Shown here piece after piece: positions 18,184 through 21,601 of a stretch of 21,601 bases of DNA. Where the stretch lies: positions 1 to 21,601 of IMG/VR virus record IMGVR_UViG_3300033979_000092; one strand, written 5' to 3'. Numbering within the stretch: the first letter of the stretch is position 1; every line of letters begins with the position of its first letter. Made by a program: the position numbers and the translations under genes. The notes under the pieces are model-generated. The model saw only the letters and a list, made by a program, of their open reading frames with translations, was not told the DNA's origin and searched no databases. Origin of the DNA: a virus.

Positions 18184-18664
18184 CGGTTTTGTGCAGGATG
18201 CTGATGTGACCGCATGGGCATCGGCTACCACTGACCAGAAGAACCGGGCGCTGTTTACCGCGACGCAACGGCTAGACCGCGAGCGGTTCCTTGGTGCACG
18301 AGCGACTGATACGCAGGCACTGCAGTGGCCACGCACTGGTGTGCGCAAGCCTGACACCTATATCAACACCTACGCGGTTGGGTTCCCGTTCCGCATCACG
18401 ACGGATTACTTTACTGACACCGAGATCCCAACGCAGGTGCAATATGCGCAGGTCGTGCTGGCAACGTACCTGCACAACAACCCTGATGGGCTTGGGCTGA
18501 GCGGACTGGAAGATTACAAGAATGTCAAGATTGGCAGCCTTGACGTGACACCCAACCTTGGCTATGGCGCCGTTGGTGCGGACAAGGTGCCGCCGATTAT
18601 GGAGCGTTACCTGACTGGCCTTAGAATTAGCGGACCGGGTAACGTTTCAATCCGCCGGAGCTGA
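18101..18664 (+). CDS. Head-tail connector, DnaT-like adaptor (187 aa)
   Basis: Features are ATPGAADANSYLTLAAAQAI near the start, WASATTDQKNRALFTATQRL, DRERFLGAR followed by QALQWPRTGV, and a helix with IPTQVQYAQVVLATYLH. This is the DnaT_2-like family of phage adaptor proteins, whose members sit on the portal ring and start the neck. The C-terminal residues (KVPPIMERYLTGL) match the usual last helix of such adaptors. The gene lies two genes after the capsid and upstream of other connector genes. The assignment is strong by sequence style and context. Confidence 0.85.
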   Translation: MAITIVATPGAADANSYLTLAAAQAIIDGFVQDADVTAWASATTDQKNRALFTATQRLDRERFLGARATDTQALQWPRTGVRKPDTYINTYAVGFPFRITTDYFTDTEIPTQVQYAQVVLATYLHNNPDGLGLSGLEDYKNVKIGSLDVTPNLGYGAVGADKVPPIMERYLTGLRISGPGNVSIRRS

Positions 18665-18666
18665 CC

Positions 18667-18894
18667 ATGAACGACTACAGCATTGGCTTTGAGTACATCA
18701 CCGACACGGCTGCACACACCGGCAGGTTTTATAGGCTCTACGCCGTTGCCGATGCTGTGATCAGCACGGCTACGGTGCAGAACGCAACTGGCAACGCTTT
18801 TACGTCGGTCCCGCTTGGCAAGGGCGATTTCATCGACGGCGTGTTTACCAGCGTCACGCTGGCCAGCGGCAAAGTCGTCGCTTATAGGATCTGA
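18667..18894 (+). CDS. Small beta-rich structural protein (75 aa)
   Basis: ATG 18667 gives MNDYSIGFEYITDTAAHTGR, continuing FYRLYAVADAVISTATVQNA and ending FTSVTLASGKVVAYRI. The alternating pattern and the closing LxSGxVVAYR resemble small proteins encoded among head and neck genes of many phages (text like ITDTAxHxG...FTSxxLxSGxVIAY). Possibly a capsid or neck decoration module. Its stop overlaps the next start by one base. Function unproven. Confidence 0.7.
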   Translation: MNDYSIGFEYITDTAAHTGRFYRLYAVADAVISTATVQNATGNAFTSVPLGKGDFIDGVFTSVTLASGKVVAYRI

Positions 18895-19250
18895 TGGCAC
18901 TTGCTAGCCCGCTACGGAAGGTTGCCAGCAAGCTGATGGCACGCTTTGGCGGTGTTGCAACGTTCCGCAGTGTGACCGCTGGCGCATATAACACCACCAC
19001 AGGCGCATCGGCCGAGACAACCACAGACACCACAGTGCGTGGCGTACTGGAAGACGTGCGCCGCAGCGAGGTCAACGACCTGGTGCAGCAAGGCGACAAG
19101 CGGCTAATCATTGCAGCGGCTGATGTGGCAAGTGCACCGACGACAGCCGATCGTGTCATCATCAGCAACCGCAGCCTGCAAATTATTGAGGTGCGCACGA
19201 TTGAGCAGGATAATACCGCCATCACCTACGAGTTAATCCTGAGAGACTGA
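18894..19250 (+). CDS. Head closure / head-tail joining protein (118 aa)
   Basis: The protein has a short N-terminal helix and then a beta-barrel-like pattern: ATFRSVTAGAYNTTTGASAE, TVRGVLEDVRRSEVNDLVQQ, GDKRLIIAAADV, DRVIISNRSLQIIEVRTIEQ, YELILRD. This is the pattern of SPP1 gp16/HK97 gp7-like stoppers that close the portal channel after packaging. Position between adaptor and gp10-like protein is as expected. It overlaps both neighbours by TGATG. Similar small barrels in this place are reliable head closure proteins, though the detailed family cannot be fixed by eye. Confidence 0.8.
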   Translation: MALASPLRKVASKLMARFGGVATFRSVTAGAYNTTTGASAETTTDTTVRGVLEDVRRSEVNDLVQQGDKRLIIAAADVASAPTTADRVIISNRSLQIIEVRTIEQDNTAITYELILRD

Positions 19251-19714
19251 TGGCACGCACCATACGCATTGCAGACATTGGCGACTATGCCAGCCAGCAG
19301 TATGAAAAGCTGCTGCGTTCTGCGGTGTTTGAAACAGAATTGCGGTTGAAAATGGCCAGCCCAGTTGACACTGGTAGATTCCGCGCTAGTTGGGCAACTG
19401 GTGAAAATACTGCTGGCAACTATGACGGCGCTGAACAACAGCCAGCAACCGGAGCATGGCGAGAATCAACTAAGCCCCCAAGAGACCCATCGCTTGAGCG
19501 CAGAATTAGCATTGGCTATGAACATGGTCAAGAGCGCATGGGTAACGTCTATAGCGTGCATAATAATCTGCCCTATGCAGAACGGCTTGCCACTGGATGG
19601 TCCAAACAGACTACCAATGCCCCTGGTGGCCAAGCAGGCTGGGTCCAAGGCATTGCCAAGGATATCCAAGGTTTCGTCAGGGCAAACGCAGACCGCATCG
19701 GCAGGGAATCATGA
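19250..19714 (+). CDS. HK97 gp10-like neck / tail completion protein (154 aa)
   Basis: The hallmark SPVDTGRFRASWATGENTAG sits at about residues 37-56, after a helix (YASQQYEKLLRSAVFETELR). Later NNLPYAERLATGWSKQTTNA and the final GWVQGIAKDIQGFVRAN complete the typical gp10-like layout. Such proteins join head and tail or help tail completion. The codons are more AT-rich than those of the flanking genes, suggesting a separate origin for this module. The stop overlaps the next ATG by four bases. Confidence 0.85.
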   Translation: MARTIRIADIGDYASQQYEKLLRSAVFETELRLKMASPVDTGRFRASWATGENTAGNYDGAEQQPATGAWRESTKPPRDPSLERRISIGYEHGQERMGNVYSVHNNLPYAERLATGWSKQTTNAPGGQAGWVQGIAKDIQGFVRANADRIGRES

Positions 19715-20133
19715 GCAGCACCTATAACGACGTCCGCGCTGCCATTGAAGGCCGCATCGCCACTGAGATGGCCATCGCACCGGCATACCCGGTCAGCTAC
19801 CAGAACGTCCCGTTCAGCCCGCCCAACAACACACCATGGCTGCAGGCGTTCATCCGCTTTGGCGACAACGCTTATGCAACGCTGCTGCCTACTGGTGGCG
19901 TTGGTTTCAACCGGCAGAATGGTACGCTGGTCGTGAACGTGTTCACGCCGGTCGGGCTTGGTGCTGGCGCTAATTTCACCATTGCCGAGCGCGTCAAGGA
20001 CTTGTTTGACCGTAAGACGGTGTCAGCAATCAACTTTGACGCAGCATCGGGCCCGGCGCAGGTAACGCCAGCATCGCCTGAGCCGTATTACCAGACGCAA
20101 ATAACCATAACGTTTGAAGCGTATGTAGACTGA
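19711..20133 (+). CDS. Tail terminator protein, DUF4128-like (140 aa)
   Basis: ATG 19711 (ATGA overlap) is chosen over a far upstream GTG that would run through the gp10-like gene. The text contains VPFSPPNNTPWLQAFIRFGD, then LLPTGGVGFNRQNGTLVVNV, then FTPVGLGAGANFTIAERVKD. This is the DUF4128/lambda gpU-like pattern (NxPFxPPxxxPWxxxxI, GFxRxxGxLxVxVFxPxGxG). Tail terminators cap the tail tube and form the tail side of the neck. Length and position before the tube gene fit. Confidence 0.88.
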   Translation: MSSTYNDVRAAIEGRIATEMAIAPAYPVSYQNVPFSPPNNTPWLQAFIRFGDNAYATLLPTGGVGFNRQNGTLVVNVFTPVGLGAGANFTIAERVKDLFDRKTVSAINFDAASGPAQVTPASPEPYYQTQITITFEAYVD

Positions 20134-20157
20134 CGCCAGCCAACTACCGCATCAGCA

Positions 20158-20904
20158 ATGGCCACCGTTCTGTCCGGTACGTCCGGCGCCCTTTACTACA
20201 CACCCGCAGGCACCAGCGTTACCACGCTTGCTGCAGGTGCATTCCCGTCAAGCGGTTCCAACATCACCGTTGGCACCTACCTGGGCTTTAAGGTCAACGA
20301 CCCCGTGACCCTGGCCTACCCCGCTGGCGCTACCACCACCAACGCCATTGCCGCTGGTGCTTACTTCGTTAAGACCTACGTTGCTAGCACCGGCATCATG
20401 ACCATCAGCAGCACTGCTGGTGGCGCCGCTGCAAGTGCCACTGCATCCCCCAGTGGCTTTGGCGCTAACTTTGCCAGCATCACCTACACCGCTCCCGCTG
20501 CGGTTGGCGAAGTGCGGGAATGGAGTTTTGAAATTACCCGTGAAGAAATTGACGTGACGACCATTGGCCAAGAGATTGGTCAATACGCTCCGTTCCGTTC
20601 TTACATCACCGGCTTTGCTGATGGTTCTGGAACTGCAACGGTTTACACAACCGATGACGACACAAATCTGGCCAGCCGGATGATCGAGGACGTTATCCAG
20701 CGCGAACAAGCTGGCGCCAAAATGAAACTTTATATCGACCGCGTGATCGCCAGTGGCACCGTCAACGAGACCACCAGCCGGTCAATCCTGGTTCCTGTCA
20801 TCCTGACATCAGCCAGTCTGACGGCTAATCCTGATGACGCGCAAAGCGTAGAAATTGCTTTCCGCCCATCGGCAGCGCCAACATTTGACCTGAGCAAGTC
20901 TTGA
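20158..20904 (+). CDS. Major tail tube protein (248 aa)
   Basis: The N-terminal part (MATVLSGTSGALYYTPAGTS, then an Ala/Thr/Gly-rich beta insert) leads to the tube core with EVREWSFEITREEIDVTTIG, YAPFRSYITGFADGSGTATV and the later MIEDVIQREQAGAKMKLYID. The EWSxExxREExDVTT...G.FxDGSGTxxV pattern is characteristic of siphovirus tail tube proteins of the lambda gpV/T4 gp19 fold. The small N-terminal beta insert may be an exposed Ig-like or decoration element. An efficient terminator follows immediately, consistent with a highly expressed product. Confidence 0.9.
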   Translation: MATVLSGTSGALYYTPAGTSVTTLAAGAFPSSGSNITVGTYLGFKVNDPVTLAYPAGATTTNAIAAGAYFVKTYVASTGIMTISSTAGGAAASATASPSGFGANFASITYTAPAAVGEVREWSFEITREEIDVTTIGQEIGQYAPFRSYITGFADGSGTATVYTTDDDTNLASRMIEDVIQREQAGAKMKLYIDRVIASGTVNETTSRSILVPVILTSASLTANPDDAQSVEIAFRPSAAPTFDLSKS

Positions 20905-20913
20905 TTTTCAACT

Positions 20914-20940
20914 GCCCTAGTCTTGCGCTGGGGCTTTTTT
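20914..20940 (+). terminator. Intrinsic terminator after the tail tube gene
   Basis: GCCCTAG (20914-20920) pairs with CTGGGGC (20928-20934), with one T-G wobble and a 7-base loop, followed by six T residues. It ends, or weakens, transcription after the tube gene so that the chaperone and tape measure are made at lower levels. Confidence 0.8.
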
Positions 20941-20972
20941 ATGCCTAGATTGCATTCACACATCTAAGTCAT

Positions 20973-21347
20973 ATGGCCATCAACCAGCCCGCTCGCGCAC
21001 TTGACCGGCTAAAAAAAGCAGCCAACCTGACGCCTATCAAGCGCACCGTTACCCTTAACGACGGTAGCGTGTTTGACTTTTACGCAACGCCACTGACCAT
21101 GGCAGAGCGTGAACGGGCGCAGAAGATGCCTGGCGGTGATGATGCCAATGGCTTTGCGTTGAACCTGCTGATTACCAAAGCAGTGGACGACGCAGGCCAG
21201 CGGCTGTTCCAAGCTGGCGAAATCGCTGAGCTGAAGAACGAAGTGCTGGACAGTGACCTGCAAGCCATGATGCTTGCAATCATCACCAGCCCGGAGGACA
21301 CCGAACAGGTGGACATGAAAAGCGCTAAAGGCAGAGCTAAAGCGTGA
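20973..21347 (+). CDS. Tail assembly chaperone, first part (124 aa, gpG-like)
   Basis: The protein MAINQPARALDRLKKAANLT...SVFDFYATPLTMAERERAQK, with a helical second half and a charged end (EDTEQVDMKSAKGRAKA), sits between the tube gene and the tape measure start, where siphoviruses encode the chaperone that keeps the tape measure soluble. The beta-then-helix pattern TVTLNDGSVFDFYATPLTMAE fits this class. Near its stop, a second frame continues without a start codon of its own in the overlap and encodes the usual charged helical second part (see next entry). This is the standard G/GT arrangement. It follows an intrinsic terminator, so some read-through or an unseen promoter must feed it. Confidence 0.82.
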   Translation: MAINQPARALDRLKKAANLTPIKRTVTLNDGSVFDFYATPLTMAERERAQKMPGGDDANGFALNLLITKAVDDAGQRLFQAGEIAELKNEVLDSDLQAMMLAIITSPEDTEQVDMKSAKGRAKA

Positions 21348-21507
21348 CAACCTGCTGATGCTGCAACTGGGTGTGGCCAAAGAGCTTGGCTACACCCTTA
21401 CGCGGCTTAAATCTGAGCTGACCATGGAAGAGCTACTTCTGTGGTCGGCTTATTTTGATGTGCTCAACGAGGAGCAAGAACGTAGAATGAAGCAACGCCG
21501 TCGATAA
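21343..21507 (+). CDS. Tail assembly chaperone, frameshifted C-terminal part (gpT-like)
   Basis: In the +1 (equivalently -2) frame relative to the first part, the frame is open from 21319 to TAA 21507 and reads RDNLLMLQLGVAKELGYTLT, then RLKSELTMEELLLWSAYFDV and a charged end. The helical LxxELTxEELxLWxAY text is typical of second chaperone parts in phages. The shift must happen between 21319 and 21347. The most likely spot is GCT AAA G at 21336-21342, where tRNA-Lys could move from AAA to AAG. Here the first residue after that shift is given as start. Independent translation from ATG 21358 (49 aa) is the alternative. Confidence 0.7.
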   Translation, partial: RDNLLMLQLGVAKELGYTLTRLKSELTMEELLLWSAYFDVLNEEQERRMKQRRR

Positions 21508-21510
21508 GCC

Positions 21511-21601
21511 GTGTCTGTCGTAGCAAACGTTGCCATTAACGTTGACAGTCGCGGCGCTGTTGGCAAGCTGCGTGACGTACAGAATCAAGCGCAAGCAACT
21601 G
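21511..21601 (+). CDS. Tape measure protein, N-terminal fragment cut by window edge
   Basis: GTG 21511 begins MSVVANVAINVDSRGAVGKL, continuing RDVQNQAQAT to the window edge. The beta-strand followed by a GAVxKLRxVQxQAxAT helix is the usual opening of phage tail tape measure proteins, which set tail length and lie inside the tube. It starts three bases after the chaperone second part, exactly where a tape measure gene is expected. Only 30 residues are visible. Confidence 0.75.
   Translation, partial: MSVVANVAINVDSRGAVGKLRDVQNQAQAT

Noticed and set aside
1-21601. CRISPR arrays, insertion sequences, integrase/attachment sites
   Set aside because: No regularly spaced repeats, transposase or recombinase motifs, or tRNA-end duplications were found by reading. 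The repeats at 6418-6692 are irregularly spaced and have no spacer structure.

Overview
This window looks like the replication and head/tail-building part of a tailed double-stranded DNA phage or prophage with a long non-contractile tail (siphovirus type). The evidence is the order small terminase, large terminase, portal, MuF-type head protein, scaffold, major capsid protein, decoration protein, connectors, tail terminator, tail tube, tail chaperone, tape measure start, with no tail sheath or baseplate gene. The host cannot be read from the sequence. The fairly high GC and several small proteins resembling those of cyanobacterial and other aquatic phages (DUF2945-type, DUF6321-type) make a picocyanobacterial host a reasonable guess only. 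No integrase, lysis gene, tRNA, CRISPR array or insertion sequence was recognised.

Left arm (1-4148, minus strand): DNA-processing genes. Read in transcription order they are an SF2 helicase, an AT-rich PD-(D/E)XK-like protein, a C5-cytosine DNA methyltransferase, a VRR-NUC nuclease, a tiny membrane/helix-turn-helix protein, a small hypothetical protein and a RecE-like exonuclease that runs off the left edge. The methyltransferase region carries a second long open frame on the same strand. Both frames encode family-like motifs, and this is the most unusual signal in the window.

Control region (4149-4216): the divergent start of the two arms. It holds a symmetrical palindrome next to a ribbon-helix-helix gene.

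Replication block (4217-8163, plus strand): ribbon-helix-helix protein, Prim-Pol/PriCT/VapE primase-helicase, a 275-bp non-coding stretch with repeated TACCCCACCT boxes and an AT-rich core (candidate origin or operator array), a second ribbon-helix-helix protein, a small hypothetical protein and a phage-encoded sliding clamp. With the helicase and recombination nucleases this makes a largely self-contained replication and recombination set.

Packaging and head block (8169-17989): TerS, a very basic protein, two micro-genes, TerL, a non-coding stretch with a terminator, a micro membrane protein, portal, an overlapping small membrane-associated protein, MuF protein, a second basic protein sharing its N-terminal motif with the first, a run of tiny lysine-rich genes, scaffold, capsid and decoration protein. 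One small gene (15526-15759) points against the operon.

Connector and tail block (17989-21601): a small protein, DnaT-like adaptor, small structural protein, head closure protein, gp10-like neck protein, tail terminator, tail tube, a good intrinsic terminator, a tail assembly chaperone whose second half lies in another frame, and the first codons of the tape measure protein. Most neighbours overlap by ATGA, GTGA or TGATG, as expected for translationally coupled phage operons.
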